The notes under the pieces: generated by a model
Told to the model about the DNA's origin: nothing
The model's input: only the letters and a program-made list of their open reading frames with translations
Database searches by the model: none
Shown here: positions 10,483-21,400 of the stretch, in pieces
Position numbering within the stretch: the stretch's first letter is position 1
How the letters are laid out: the number at the start of each line of letters is the position of its first letter
Position numbers and translations under genes: made by a program
NCBI GenBank assembly: GCA_026989215.1
Contig: JALSJV010000331.1
Location: 1 to 37,515 of the forward strand
Source of the DNA: Acidimicrobiia bacterium
GTDB taxonomy: Bacteria > Actinomycetota > Acidimicrobiia > Spongiisociales > ZC4RG35
DNA: 37,515 nucleotides
Direction: 5' to 3'

Positions 10483-11583
10483 TCACGTCCACGGCCAACC
10501 GAATTGGCGGATCCCGATCACGACGGTGGAGAGGATCAGCCAGACGAACGCCCCCGGGATGAGCCGCTTCCACCCGAGCTGCATGAGCTGGTCGTAGCGG
10601 AGCCGGGGCAGGGTCGCCCTGATCCAGAAGAAGACGAAGATGATGACGTAGGTCTTCAGCAGGAACCACACCGTCGGCAGGATCGCCGAGATCACCGCCG
10701 GCACCGTCCCCTCCCACGTGGGGCCGTTCCAGCCACCGAGGAAGAGGGTGACTGCGATCGCCGACATCGTGAAGATGTTGATGTATTCGGCCAGGAAGAA
10801 CATGGCGAAGCGGATCCCCGAGTACTCGGTGTGGAACCCTCCGACCAGTTCCTGTTCGGCCTCGACGAGGTCGAAGGGGGCCCGGTTGGTCTCGGCGATG
10901 GCGGCGATGAGGAAGATCCCGAAGGCGACCAGCTCGGGAAACAGGTTCCACCGGGGAACCCATCCGAGGGCGGGGATCCCCAACGCGTCGCCCCAGCTTC
11001 CCTGCTGGCGGGCGACGATCTCGGCCAGGGACAGCGTGCCACCGTCACCGGCCGTCGCCGTGAACATGACCACGGCCACCATCGACAGGCCCATCGCCGC
11101 CTCGTAGGAGATCGCCTGGGCGGTGGCCCGCACGCCACCGAGGAGCGGGTACTTCGAGCCCGACGACCACCCGGCCATCACGACCGCGTACACGGCGACC
11201 GAGGACATGGCGAGGATGAAGAGGAGTCCGATGTTGAGGTCGGTGCCCTGGAGGGGGACGACCCGACCGGCGATCTCGATCGGTCGACCCCAGGGGACGA
11301 CCATGAAGGTCAACAGGGCGGGGATCACCGCCAGGAAGGGCGCCATGAGGTAGACGCCCAGCTCGACCTTCCGGGGGGTGACCTGTTCTTTGAAGAAGAG
11401 CTTCATGCCGTCGGCGAGGGTCTGGAGGATCCCGAAGGGACCGGCCCGGTCGGGCCCGATCCGGTTCTGCATGTCGGCGACGATCTTCCGCTCCAGCCAC
11501 ACGTTGAGCAGGGTGACGACGAGGAGCAGCGCGAACACCACCACCACCCGTGCGACGACGATGAGGAGGTCGATGGCGTCCAT
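10483..11583 (-). CDS. nuoH: NADH-quinone oxidoreductase subunit H
   Basis: MDAIDLLIVVARVVVVFALLLV... ERKIVADMQNRIGPDRAGPFGILQTLADGMKLFFKE. Confidence 0.97.
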   Translation of the reverse strand: MDAIDLLIVVARVVVVFALLLVVTLLNVWLERKIVADMQNRIGPDRAGPFGILQTLADGMKLFFKEQVTPRKVELGVYLMAPFLAVIPALLTFMVVPWGRPIEIAGRVVPLQGTDLNIGLLFILAMSSVAVYAVVMAGWSSGSKYPLLGGVRATAQAISYEAAMGLSMVAVVMFTATAGDGGTLSLAEIVARQQGSWGDALGIPALGWVPRWNLFPELVAFGIFLIAAIAETNRAPFDLVEAEQELVGGFHTEYSGIRFAMFFLAEYINIFTMSAIAVTLFLGGWNGPTWEGTVPAVISAILPTVWFLLKTYVIIFVFFWIRATLPRLRYDQLMQLGWKRLIPGAFVWLILSTVVIGIRQFGWPWT

Positions 11584-11793
11584 CAGTCCTTGACCCGGCA
11601 GGTGGCGAAACTCACGGCGCACCGAGCATAGGAACCGGCGACGAACCCGGACAAACCGACGGGCGTCGGCGATGACCTCCTCACGCCCGGGGTTCCGAGT
11701 TCCCGGCCTCCCCGGAGGGACGGTTCGAGGCAGGGTTCCTACGATGGCCACCGAAAGGAGCCGCTCCGTGTACACGCGCGACGCCCTTCGGGA

Positions 11794-12303
11794 GTGTGGA
11801 AGGGTGTGGAATCGGTCGAGCTCGTGACCTCGCCTCCCGAGTACGAGGACTTCTACCGCCGCGAATACCCGGCGATGGTCGCCCTCGCCGCCGCCGTCTC
11901 GGGCAGCTTCGCCGCCGCCGAGGACCTGGCCCAGGAGGCGCTCACCCGAGCCTTTCGCCGCTGGGGCAGGATCAGCACCTACGACCGACCCGGCGCCTGG
12001 TTGCGGAGGGTGACGATCAATCTGGCGCTGTCCCGACGCCGCCGACTCGCCTCGGAGGCTCGCCTGCGCCTCCGGCTCGGCGGCCCACCCCTCGTCGAAC
12101 CCCCCGAGGGCGACGAGACCCACGTCTGGATCGCGGTCCGCAGGCTCCCCGCCCGCCAACGGGCCGCCATCGCCCTCTACTACCTGGAGGACCGGTCCGT
12201 CGCCGAGATCGCCGACATCCTCGGCTGCTCCGAGGCCACGACCCGGGTGCACCTCCACCGAGGCCGGACGAAGCTGGCCACGATGCTGGAGCACGACCCA
12301 TGA
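11794..12303 (+). CDS. ECF-family RNA polymerase sigma factor (GTG start)
   Basis: AAEDLAQEALTRAFRRW (region 2) and LPARQRAAIALYYLEDRSVAEIADILGCSEATTRVHLHRGRTKL (region 4). Confidence 0.93.
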   Translation: MWKGVESVELVTSPPEYEDFYRREYPAMVALAAAVSGSFAAAEDLAQEALTRAFRRWGRISTYDRPGAWLRRVTINLALSRRRRLASEARLRLRLGGPPLVEPPEGDETHVWIAVRRLPARQRAAIALYYLEDRSVAEIADILGCSEATTRVHLHRGRTKLATMLEHDP

Positions 12304-14048
12304 AGGCCGAAGACCGCGTCCGTGCCGCCTACCGGGCCCTCGCCGAACGTGCCGCCCGCCAGGCCGACGTGGAGGCGGGACTCCGACGGGCGATGCGGGC
12401 ACGGCGTGTCGCTCCGGCGGCCGCGGCCGTCGCCGTGGTCGTGGGCCTGATCGGCGGCGCGGCGTGGCTCGGCCTGTTTCCCGCCGCGCCCGAGCCCGCC
12501 TCCACGCCCGCCACCACCCCGGCACCGCAGACCAGCTCGACGACGTCGAGCATCCCCCCGGCGACGAACCCGCCTCCCGCCGTGCCCGATCGCTACCGGG
12601 TCGCCACCGACGGCCTCCCCGACGGTGCCCTCCCCCTGCGAACCGCACCGGATCCGACTGCGCCCGTCATCGCCGAGCTACCGCCCGCCTACGCCGGGAT
12701 CCGCCGATTGGGGGAGACGCAGACCCTCGACGACGGCTCGGTCTGGTACCGGGTTCGACTCACCGAGCCCGTCACCGTGGTCGCCGACGGCGACGAGCCG
12801 ATCGTGGGTTGGCTGGACTCGACGTACCTCGTCCCCCTCCCCGAAGGCCTCGCCGTCACCAACGCCGAGCTGGAGCCCTGCGAAGGGGGCACCGACTTCG
12901 AGGCGACCAACCCGACGTCGGTGTTCGTCTCGTCGCTCCGCATGGCAGCGGTCGCCGAAGGATGCACCAGGATCGTCGTCGGGTTCTCGTCGGGGGACGC
13001 TCCCTCCGGATGGTCCGACATCGGGGACGGGACCGCCCCCGCCGCGAGCCCTCCATCCTGGCGGATCCTCCAGGCCCCGTGGCCCCTCATCATCCACTTC
13101 CCCGACCTCACGTCGGCCTGGGGCGACGCTGCCGGGGAGGCCGGGGCGTATCTGGTGCGTCAGCCCGATCGGTCCCTCGCCCTGGTCGTCACCCGCCCCG
13201 CCGACGAGGTCTGGGTCCGCACCATCGGAGGCCGCCTGGTGGTCGACCTACGTGAAGCCTCCCGCCCCCAGCCCCCTTGGGGACCGGCGGCGGCGCTCCT
13301 CCGCGCCCCCTTCACCGGACCCGGCCGCGTCGAGGCGACGGGGCTGGCCCGACCCTTCGAAGCCAACCTGGCCGTCTGGGTGGAGTCCGAAGACGGCACG
13401 GTCCAAGAGGCGGTGTTCTCGGGGAGCCCGACCCTCGGCACCCACCGCACCGACCGGTATGCCATCCCGACGAACGACTGGCTCGAGGCGTGGGCACCCT
13501 TCGCGGTGCGTGTCGAGGACCTCGCCCCAGGCGAGTACCGTCTCGTCTTCGACACGGGAGGCCAGGAGCCGCTCTCGGTCCCCTTCACGCTCCAGCGGTC
13601 TGGCCCCGCCCCCGAGGTCCCGAGCGACGAGGCCAACGAGCTGGCCCGCCGACTCGTGGATTTCGCCACCGGCGGGACACCGCCTCCCATGGCCGACGAG
13701 GTGACCCTCCGTCTCGCCGACCAGGTCTCGATCTCCCATCCGGCGACGGCGATGACCGACCCGTCGAACTGGGTGGTCGACGACGCCCTCTTCGCCGGTC
13801 GCGTCGGTCCCTTCGACCTCCTCGACGGGCTCCGCAGATGGCCGAACATCACGGTGAGCGAACGGCGTACCAGCCCCCGATGCGGTGGCCGACCCGCCGA
13901 CTGGTGGCCTACGGAGACCCTCCTCCAGCTCCCGGTCGTCATCGAGCCGGTCGGTGTGGAGAGCTGCCTCGAGTGGTACTCGCTCTCGGTGCTCGTCGAC
14001 GGGAACGGCGCCGTCGCCGAGCTCGTCCTCGACCTGTACGAGCCGTGA
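12300..14048 (+). CDS. Membrane-anchored putative anti-sigma/regulatory protein with large extracytoplasmic region (SH3-like, AMIN-like and Gmad2/Ig-like segments suspected)
   Basis: ATGA overlap with the sigma gene; short cytoplasmic N-terminus, single TM (VAVVVGLIGGAAWLGLF), Pro/Thr linker, then PLRTAPDPTAPVIAELP, LALVVTRPADEVWVRTIGGRLVVDLRE and GRVEATGLARPFEANLAVWVESEDGTVQEAVFSG. Confidence 0.7.
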   Translation: MKAEDRVRAAYRALAERAARQADVEAGLRRAMRARRVAPAAAAVAVVVGLIGGAAWLGLFPAAPEPASTPATTPAPQTSSTTSSIPPATNPPPAVPDRYRVATDGLPDGALPLRTAPDPTAPVIAELPPAYAGIRRLGETQTLDDGSVWYRVRLTEPVTVVADGDEPIVGWLDSTYLVPLPEGLAVTNAELEPCEGGTDFEATNPTSVFVSSLRMAAVAEGCTRIVVGFSSGDAPSGWSDIGDGTAPAASPPSWRILQAPWPLIIHFPDLTSAWGDAAGEAGAYLVRQPDRSLALVVTRPADEVWVRTIGGRLVVDLREASRPQPPWGPAAALLRAPFTGPGRVEATGLARPFEANLAVWVESEDGTVQEAVFSGSPTLGTHRTDRYAIPTNDWLEAWAPFAVRVEDLAPGEYRLVFDTGGQEPLSVPFTLQRSGPAPEVPSDEANELARRLVDFATGGTPPPMADEVTLRLADQVSISHPATAMTDPSNWVVDDALFAGRVGPFDLLDGLRRWPNITVSERRTSPRCGGRPADWWPTETLLQLPVVIEPVGVESCLEWYSLSVLVDGNGAVAELVLDLYEP

Positions 14049-14054
14049 GGTCCG

Positions 14055-16478
14055 TCAGGCGGGGGTGACGGTGACCCCGGGGCCGGGTCCGAGCGGGGGG
14101 ACTCCCGGCTGGTTGAAGGGGACGTAGACGACGCCGCGGTGCAGGGTGTCGTCCATTCGGAGCGGCAGGGTCGCCTCTCCGTGCTCGGTGACGACCCGGG
14201 CTTGTTCGGCCGACCCGAGACCCAGCCGGGTGGCGTCGTCGGGATGCAGGAACACCGCCCCGCCCGGGGCGAGGCCTGCGAGGGCGGGGCTGTGACGAGC
14301 CAGCACCCCGTCGTCGTACATGACCCGGGCGAGATGGAGGACGAGGTCGCCACCGTGACGGGCCCCCGGGGTGTCGGCCGGGACGTATCGCAGCGGGGCG
14401 TGGCCTTCCTCCGGCACCACGATCCCGTCCCGGGCCTCCCAGTCCAGACGCTCCCAGGTGACCCCCCGATAGGCGGGAGCGACCTCCGCGATCTCCTTGG
14501 CGATCGCCTCGGCGGACGTCAGTCCCAGCTCCACGCCGAGGCGACGGGCGAGGTCGTCGAGGATGGACCAGTCGGGTCGGGTCTGCCCCGGCCCGGGGAC
14601 GATGCGGTTCACCTTCTGCACCCTCCCCTCCAGGTTGGTCACGGTGCCCTCCTTCTCGGCGAACCCGTCGGCGCAGAACACGACGTCGGCGACCCGGGAG
14701 GAGTCGGTGAGGAACTGGTCGATGGCCACGACGAAGGGCACCGTCTCCAGGGCGCGGCGAGCCAGGTCCCCGTCGGGGACGTCCCTGACCGGGTCGGCTC
14801 CGACGAGGATGAGCACCTCGATGTCGCCGGCGGCGGCCGCCTCCAGGATCCCCCGGGCGTCGAGTCCCGGATGGTCGGGGAGGCCGCCCCAGGCCTCGGC
14901 GATGGCGTCGGCCCCTTCACCGGCGACCGAGACCCGCCCGGGCAGCAGGGTCGGGGCGAGACCCATGTCGAGCGCCCCGTAGACGTTGGCACGGCGGGCG
15001 AGGGGCAGGACCTTGCCGTCCGGCAGGGTGCGGACGAAGGCGGCGACCGCCTCCGCCAGACGGGGATCCTCCCCGTATCCGGCTCGTCCCACCAGGCCGA
15101 CCACCGGCCCTTCGGCCAGCGCCTCCCGAGCCTCGGCGGCCCTCCCCGTCCCGGCCACCAGCTCGGTGAGGAGGTCGGCCCCCTCGCCGGGACGGTAGGT
15201 GAGTTTGTGGGTGGCCCGGTCGTCGAGCCCGGTGCGTCGAGGATGGACCACGACCAGTTTGGCGCCCAGCTCTTGGGCGGCGCGGCGCACCCGCAGATAC
15301 AGGGTGGGGTGTTCCTCTTTGAGGTCGGGCCCCCACACGAGGATCGCCTTCGCCGTCTCCAGGTCCCCGATGCGGGCCCGGTCGACGGTGGCGGCGAGGA
15401 ACTGGGGGTCGAGGCCGTCGTCCATCTGGGCGTCCACGTGGTTGGTGCCGAGCACCACCCGGGCGAACTTCGACAGGGCGTAGGCATCTTCGTTGGTGAG
15501 TCGGGCCCCGCCGAGGACCGCCACGGCCTGACCGCCCGAACGCTGGAGGACGTCGCCGATCCGAGTGGCGGCCACCGCCAGCGCCTCGGACCAGGAGGCC
15601 TCGACGTGGTCGCCGGTGGCGTCCCGGAGCAGCGGGGTGGCGAGCCGCTCCGGCGACCCGAGGTACTGGAAGCCGAACCGGCAGCGGTCCGACAGCCAGC
15701 CCTGGTTGGTGGGTTCTACGTCGACGCCGAGGATGCGGAGGACCTCGTTCTGCGACGCCTGGATGCTGATGCGGTCGCCCGCCGTGCACTGCAGGCACGT
15801 GGACTCGACCGCCGTCAGATCCCACGGACGGGCCCGGAACCGGTAGGCGGTGGCGGTGAGCGCCCCCACCGGGCAGATCTGGACGGTGTTGCCGGAGAAG
15901 TAGGAGGAGAAGGGCAGGTCGGGGAAGGTGGCGATGTGGACCCCGTTGCCCCGGTCGGTGAACTCGATCAGGGGATCACCCGAGATCTCCTCCGAGAAGC
16001 GGGTGCACCGGGCGCAGAGGATGCAGCGCTCGCGGTCGAGCAGCACCAGGTCGGAGATCGGGATCGGCTTCTCGAAGTGGCGTTTCTCCTCGACGAACCG
16101 ACTCTCCCCCGGCCCGTAGGCCATGACGTGGTCCTGGAGGGGGCATTCTCCGCCCCGGTCACAGACGGGACAGTCGAGGGGGTGGTTGATGAGGAGGAAC
16201 TCCAACACGCCTTCCTGGACCCGCTGAACGGTCTCGTTTCGGGTGTGGACGACCATGCCGTCGGAGACGGGGGTCGTGCAGGCGGTGACGATCGCCGGAC
16301 CCCGCGGCGTCTCCAGCTCGACGAGGCACATCCGGCACATGCCGACCGGCTTCATCCGCGGGTGCCAGCAGAAGCGGGGGATGTAGGTGCCGCGGTCCTG
16401 CGCCGCCTTGATGAGCAGCTCGCCGGCAGGCACCTCCACCTGCCGCCCGTCGATGGTGACGGTGACGACCTCGCTCAT
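14055..16478 (-). CDS. nuoG: NADH-quinone oxidoreductase subunit G
   Basis: 807 aa; MCRMCLVELE, CPVCDRGGECPLQD, CILCARC, QICPVGALT, C-terminal molybdopterin oxidoreductase-like region. Confidence 0.96.
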   Translation of the reverse strand: MSEVVTVTIDGRQVEVPAGELLIKAAQDRGTYIPRFCWHPRMKPVGMCRMCLVELETPRGPAIVTACTTPVSDGMVVHTRNETVQRVQEGVLEFLLINHPLDCPVCDRGGECPLQDHVMAYGPGESRFVEEKRHFEKPIPISDLVLLDRERCILCARCTRFSEEISGDPLIEFTDRGNGVHIATFPDLPFSSYFSGNTVQICPVGALTATAYRFRARPWDLTAVESTCLQCTAGDRISIQASQNEVLRILGVDVEPTNQGWLSDRCRFGFQYLGSPERLATPLLRDATGDHVEASWSEALAVAATRIGDVLQRSGGQAVAVLGGARLTNEDAYALSKFARVVLGTNHVDAQMDDGLDPQFLAATVDRARIGDLETAKAILVWGPDLKEEHPTLYLRVRRAAQELGAKLVVVHPRRTGLDDRATHKLTYRPGEGADLLTELVAGTGRAAEAREALAEGPVVGLVGRAGYGEDPRLAEAVAAFVRTLPDGKVLPLARRANVYGALDMGLAPTLLPGRVSVAGEGADAIAEAWGGLPDHPGLDARGILEAAAAGDIEVLILVGADPVRDVPDGDLARRALETVPFVVAIDQFLTDSSRVADVVFCADGFAEKEGTVTNLEGRVQKVNRIVPGPGQTRPDWSILDDLARRLGVELGLTSAEAIAKEIAEVAPAYRGVTWERLDWEARDGIVVPEEGHAPLRYVPADTPGARHGGDLVLHLARVMYDDGVLARHSPALAGLAPGGAVFLHPDDATRLGLGSAEQARVVTEHGEATLPLRMDDTLHRGVVYVPFNQPGVPPLGPGPGVTVTPA

Positions 16479-17785
16479 CGCTCCCCCCCTTCGAAGGGGC
16501 AGCCACCGCCGTGGATGTGGGCCAGCAGCTCGTCCTTGAAGTACTTGGTGATCGAGATGATCGGGGAGACCGCCGACGGACCGAGGGGGCAGATGGTGGT
16601 CATTCGGGGCGGCCAGGCGAGCCCGACGGAGATGTTGCCGCCGACCTCCAACAGCAGGTCGACGTCCACCTCACGCCCCGCGCCGGATTCGATGCGGCGG
16701 AGGATCATCTCCAGCCAGGTGGTCCCCTCCCGACAGGGGGTGCACTGCCCACAGGATTCGTGGGCGAAGAAACGGACGATCCGCTCGGCCGCCCGGACCA
16801 CGCAGGTGGTCTCGTCCATCACCACCACCGCCCCCGAGCCGAGCATCGACCCCGCCTTCCCGGTGTCGTTCTTGGTGATGGGCAGGTCGAGGTGGTCGCC
16901 GGGTACGAACCAGGGGGCGGACGCTCCACCGGGGATCCAGGTCTTCAGCTCGTGTCCGTCGCGGATGCCCCCGGCGACCTCGAAGATCAGCTCCCGCCAG
17001 GTCAGACCGTGGGGGAGCTCGTAGTTGCCCGGCCGGTTCACGTGGCCCGAGATCGAGAAGAGGAAGCTGCCCGTGTCCTCCTCGTGCCCGAGGGCCTTGT
17101 AGGCGTCGGGCCCCATCTCCAGGATGTGGGGGAGGTTCGAGATCGTCTCGACGTTGTTGACGATCGTCGGCATCATGTACAAGCCCTTGGCGGCGGGGAA
17201 GTAGGGGGGTTTCAGCCGCGGCTCTCCACGCCGGCCCTCCAGACTGTTGATGAGCGCCGTCTCCTCCCCGCAGATGTAGGCGCCGGCCCCCAGGTGGACG
17301 GTCACCTCCAGGTCGTAGTCGGACCCGAAGATCCCCTCGCCCAGGTAACCGGAGGCGTAGGCCTCGTCCACCGCCCGCTGGAGCCGCCGGGCCGGTTTCG
17401 GATACTCGCCCCGCACATAGACGAAGGCGTGATGCACCTCGTTGGCGACCGCGGCGATGATGATCCCCTCGACGAGCTGATGGGGATCCCGCTCGAGGAG
17501 CTGCCGATCCTTGAAGGTCCCCGGCTCGGACTCGTCGGCGTTCACGACCAGATAGGCGGGACGCGCCGGAGCCAGGAACGACCACTTGAGCCCGGCCGGG
17601 AACGCCGCCCCGCCCCGCCCCAGCAGCCCCGACTCCTTGGTCAGCTCGACCAGTTCGTCCCGGGTCATCCCCACCGCCCGTCGGGCCTGGCGGTATCCCC
17701 CCGTCGCCTCGTAGCGGGCCAGGGTGTGGGAGTCGGCGGGGTGCTCCGTCATCCGCCGGGTGATGACGCGAAGCTGGGTCGTCAT
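16475..17785 (-). CDS. nuoF: NADH-quinone oxidoreductase subunit F
   Basis: GRGGAAFPAGLKW, ADESEPGTFKDR, GAGAYICGEETALINSLEG, ESCGQCTPCREG. Confidence 0.97.
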   Translation of the reverse strand: MTTQLRVITRRMTEHPADSHTLARYEATGGYRQARRAVGMTRDELVELTKESGLLGRGGAAFPAGLKWSFLAPARPAYLVVNADESEPGTFKDRQLLERDPHQLVEGIIIAAVANEVHHAFVYVRGEYPKPARRLQRAVDEAYASGYLGEGIFGSDYDLEVTVHLGAGAYICGEETALINSLEGRRGEPRLKPPYFPAAKGLYMMPTIVNNVETISNLPHILEMGPDAYKALGHEEDTGSFLFSISGHVNRPGNYELPHGLTWRELIFEVAGGIRDGHELKTWIPGGASAPWFVPGDHLDLPITKNDTGKAGSMLGSGAVVVMDETTCVVRAAERIVRFFAHESCGQCTPCREGTTWLEMILRRIESGAGREVDVDLLLEVGGNISVGLAWPPRMTTICPLGPSAVSPIISITKYFKDELLAHIHGGGCPFEGGER

Positions 17786-18423
17786 GGGTGACCGTCCGTG
17801 GTTCCGTAGGGCTCGAACGCCGGGTAGGGTCCGACCGCTCCCGCGTGCTCCGCGATCGCCCAGTCGAAGCTGCGTCTCGTCCCGAACAGCTCCTGCATCT
17901 CGTCGGCCCGAACCGAGTCGGGGGCGGCGGACCGCAGCCACCGCACCAGCTCCCGTGCCGTGTCGGGCGTGACCCCTTCGATCAGCTCGTAATTCACCTG
18001 CACCGCCGGCGCCCCCCCGCAGGCGCCGATGCACTCGACGTGTTCGACGGTGATGACCCCGTCCTCGTCGGTCTCCCCGGCGGGGACGCCGGCCTCGTCC
18101 TCGACGGCGGCCAGCACCTCGTCGGCGCCGAGGAGCATGCACGAGATCGAGGTGCAGCAGGAGACCAGATAGCGCCCGGTCGGCTCCCGCTTGTACATCG
18201 TGTAGAAGGAGGCGACCGACTGCACCTGAGCCGGGGTGAGACCGACCCACTCGGCGACCTCGGCCATCCCCTCGTCGGTGAGGTATCCCTCCTCGGCGGC
18301 GGCGAGGTAGAGGAGGGGCATCACGGCCGACCGTTTCTCGGGGTAGCGGGCGAGGATGCTCCGGGCTCGTTCTCTGGTCTCCGGACTCCAGCGGCTCATC
18401 GCCCCGGCAGGATAGATTCCCAT
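17782..18423 (-). CDS. nuoE: NADH-quinone oxidoreductase subunit E ([2Fe-2S]); alternative ATG at 18399
   Basis: SFYTMYKREPTGRYLVSCCTSISCMLLG ... ECIGACGGAPAVQVN. Confidence 0.95.
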   Translation of the reverse strand: MGIYPAGAMSRWSPETRERARSILARYPEKRSAVMPLLYLAAAEEGYLTDEGMAEVAEWVGLTPAQVQSVASFYTMYKREPTGRYLVSCCTSISCMLLGADEVLAAVEDEAGVPAGETDEDGVITVEHVECIGACGGAPAVQVNYELIEGVTPDTARELVRWLRSAAPDSVRADEMQELFGTRRSFDWAIAEHAGAVGPYPAFEPYGTTDGHP

Positions 18424-18477
18424 CCCCCCGACCGAACAATCGACACCCCTCCTCCCCGACGGCTCCGCCGCCGGGAC

Positions 18478-21400
18478 TCAGGAGATCAGGGCTCGGACCT
18501 GACGGATCCCCACGAGGACCGGAGCCAGATCCTCCACCGGCTGAGCCTCCAGGCTCCGCATGAAACGGACGAGGCGGGCCACCGCCCGGGAATGCTCCGC
18601 GAGGTAGTGATCCACCGCCTCGGTGGCCGACCGCTCACCACCCTCCGCCAGGATCTCACAGACCAGGGCTCGGCGGAGCGCCAACAGCTCGTCCTCCATC
18701 GTCTGGGTGGCCCACCGATCCCACGGAGAGTCGGCGGGGAGCGCGACGACCATCTCCTCGAGTCGGTCGAGACGGACGGCCTGACCGACGAGGAAGAACG
18801 CCCTGGTCACATCGGGAACCGAACGGGCGAACCGCTCCGCCACCTCGATGATGTCGGGAGCGTGGACCAGCCCCGGCATGAAGGCGTGCCAACGGGCGGT
18901 GGCGTCGGGCACTCCGACCCGGCGAAGACGCTCCGCCTCCTCGTCGCGCTCCTTCCGCCATTCGGGCGGACCTGCCTCGGGGAGCGTGGCCTCCACCTCC
19001 CGGAACGCGGGCCCGTGGGCGGCGACGATCTCGCCCATCTCCACCCCGTTGAGCCGTGCCAGGTACCACCGGGTGAGGACCGCCACCAGCCGGTCGACCC
19101 GCCCCATGAGGACGTTCCAGGTCTCGGCGTCGAGACGGCCGAACAGCGACTCGATCATCTCCCAGCGACGCACCGCGCCCGCCACGTCGCGGGCCACCCG
19201 GTAGGCGCGGACCACCTCCGCCGGGTCGGCTCCCGTCTGCCTGCAGAGGCGATCCACGAACGTCACCCCCTCCGAGTTGACGACGTCGTTGGCGACGATG
19301 GTCGCCACCAGCTCACGCCGGAGCGGATGATGCTCGACGAGGTCGCCGAACCGTTCGACGACGTTGTCGGGGAAGTAACGATGCAGATCGGTGAGGAAGT
19401 AGGGGTCGTCGGGGAGGTCGGACTCGATCAGTGACTCCTCCAGACTCCGTTTGGCATCGGCGAGGAGCACCGCCAGCTCCGGCCGGGTCATCCCCTCACC
19501 GGCCCTCACCCGCTCGGCGATCTCCTCGGACGTGGGGAGAAAATCGATGGAGCGGTCGACGATGCCCTGGGTCTCCAGGGTGGACATGAGGTCGTCATAG
19601 GCCTCCATCCGATGTGGGGAGGCCAGCTCCTCCTGGGAGAGCATCTGGACTTGAAGAAAGTTGTCGTACAGGATCCGGTCGACGACCCCCTCCGCCGCCT
19701 CCTGCACGAGGCGGTTTCGGTCGTCCCGCTCCAGACGTCCCCGCTCCTCGGCGAGGCCGAGGAGGATCTTGAGGTTGACCTCCCGGTCCGAGCAGTCCAC
19801 CCCGCCGGAGTTGTCGATGAAGTCGGTGTTGATCCGTCCACCGGCCCGGGCGTACTCGATCCTTCCCCGCTGGGTGAATCCCAGGTTGCCCCCCTCCACC
19901 ACCACCCGCGCCCTCAGGTCGGCGGCGTCGACTCGGACCGCGTCGTTGCTGCGGTCACCGACCTCCTCGTTGGTCTCGTCCCTGGCCTTCACGTAGGTGC
20001 CGATCCCGCCGTTCCAGATGAGATCGACGGGAGCGGTGAGGATCGCCCTGATCAGGTCGGGCGGCGCCAGCACCTCGTCGGTGATGCCGAGGGCCTTCCG
20101 GGCCTCCGGGGAGATCGGCACCTTCTTCGCGCTCCGCGGCCACACCCCTCCACCTTCGCTGATCACATCCGGGTCGTAGTCGGCCCAGCTCGAACGTTCC
20201 ATCTCGAACAGTCGCCGCCGTTCCGCGTAGGAGCGGCGAGGATCGGGGTCGGGGTCGATGAAGATGTGTCGGTGGTCGAAGGCGGCGACCAGCCTGATCT
20301 TGTCGGAACAGAGCATGCCGTTGCCGAAGACGTCCCCCGACATGTCGCCGATCCCGACGACGGTGAAGGGATCCGCATAGGGGTCGATCCCGAGCTCGGC
20401 GAAATGCCGCTCCAGGGACTTCCACGCGCCGCGGGCGGTGATCCCGAGCTTCTTGTGGTCGTATCCGGTGGATCCCCCGGAGGCGAAGGCGTCGTCGAGC
20501 CAGAAGTGGTACTCGCGGGCGATCTCGTTGGCCAGATCGGAGAAGGTCGCCGTGCCCCGGTCGGCGGCCACGACCAGATACGGGTCGTCGCCGTCGTGGA
20601 CGACGACCCGGTCGGGGTGTGTCACCCGCCCTTCCACCCGGTTGTCGGTGAGATCGAGCAACCCCCGGATGAACACCGCGTACCGACGGCGCACCGCCTC
20701 GGCCAGATCCGCCGGGTCGGTCGGCGGGGTCCGTAGCACGAAGCCCCCTTTCGCTCCGGTGGGGACGATGACGGCGTTCTTCGTCATCTGCGCCTTCAGA
20801 AGCCCGAGGACCTCGGTGCGGTAGTCCTCTCGGCGGTCCGACCATCGGATCCCGCCTCGGGCGACCGCCCCGCCCCGGAGGTGGATCCCTTCGACGTCCT
20901 TGGCGATCACGAAGATCTCCGCCATCGGATGGGGGCGAGGGGCGTCGGGGACGTCGGCCGAGCGGAACTTGAACGCCAGGCTCTGCCGGTCGTCGCGGAA
21001 CGCGCTCGTCCGGGTCGTCGCCTCGATGAGCCGGAGGAAGCTGCGCAGGATCCGGTCCTCGTCCCGGGAGGGGACGGCGTCGAGCTGCTCGGCGAGGACG
21101 GCCGCCACCATCGGGTATTCGTCCCGGTCGGCGTCGGGGTCGAAGCGCAGCTCGAACAGACGCACGAGGTTGGCGGCGATCTGCGGGTGGGCGAGGAGGG
21201 TGTCGTTGACGTAGGCGACCGTGAAGACGGGAGCGACCCGACGCCAGTAGGTGCGGTACGCCCTGAGGATGGCGACCTGACGGTGGTCGAGCCCGGCGGT
21301 GACGACGAGACGGTTGAGGCGGTCGGATTCGGCGGTGCCCTCCCAGACGGCGGTGAGGGCGGCGGCGACCCGTTCCCCGACGGCGTCGAGGTCGAGGGCC

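Noticed and set aside
14139-17024. 961-aa + strand ORF opposite nuoG/nuoF
   Set aside because: Antisense shadow ORF of high-GC coding DNA; low-complexity G/D/R/P-rich translation, no domain, while the opposite strand encodes clear NuoG and NuoF.
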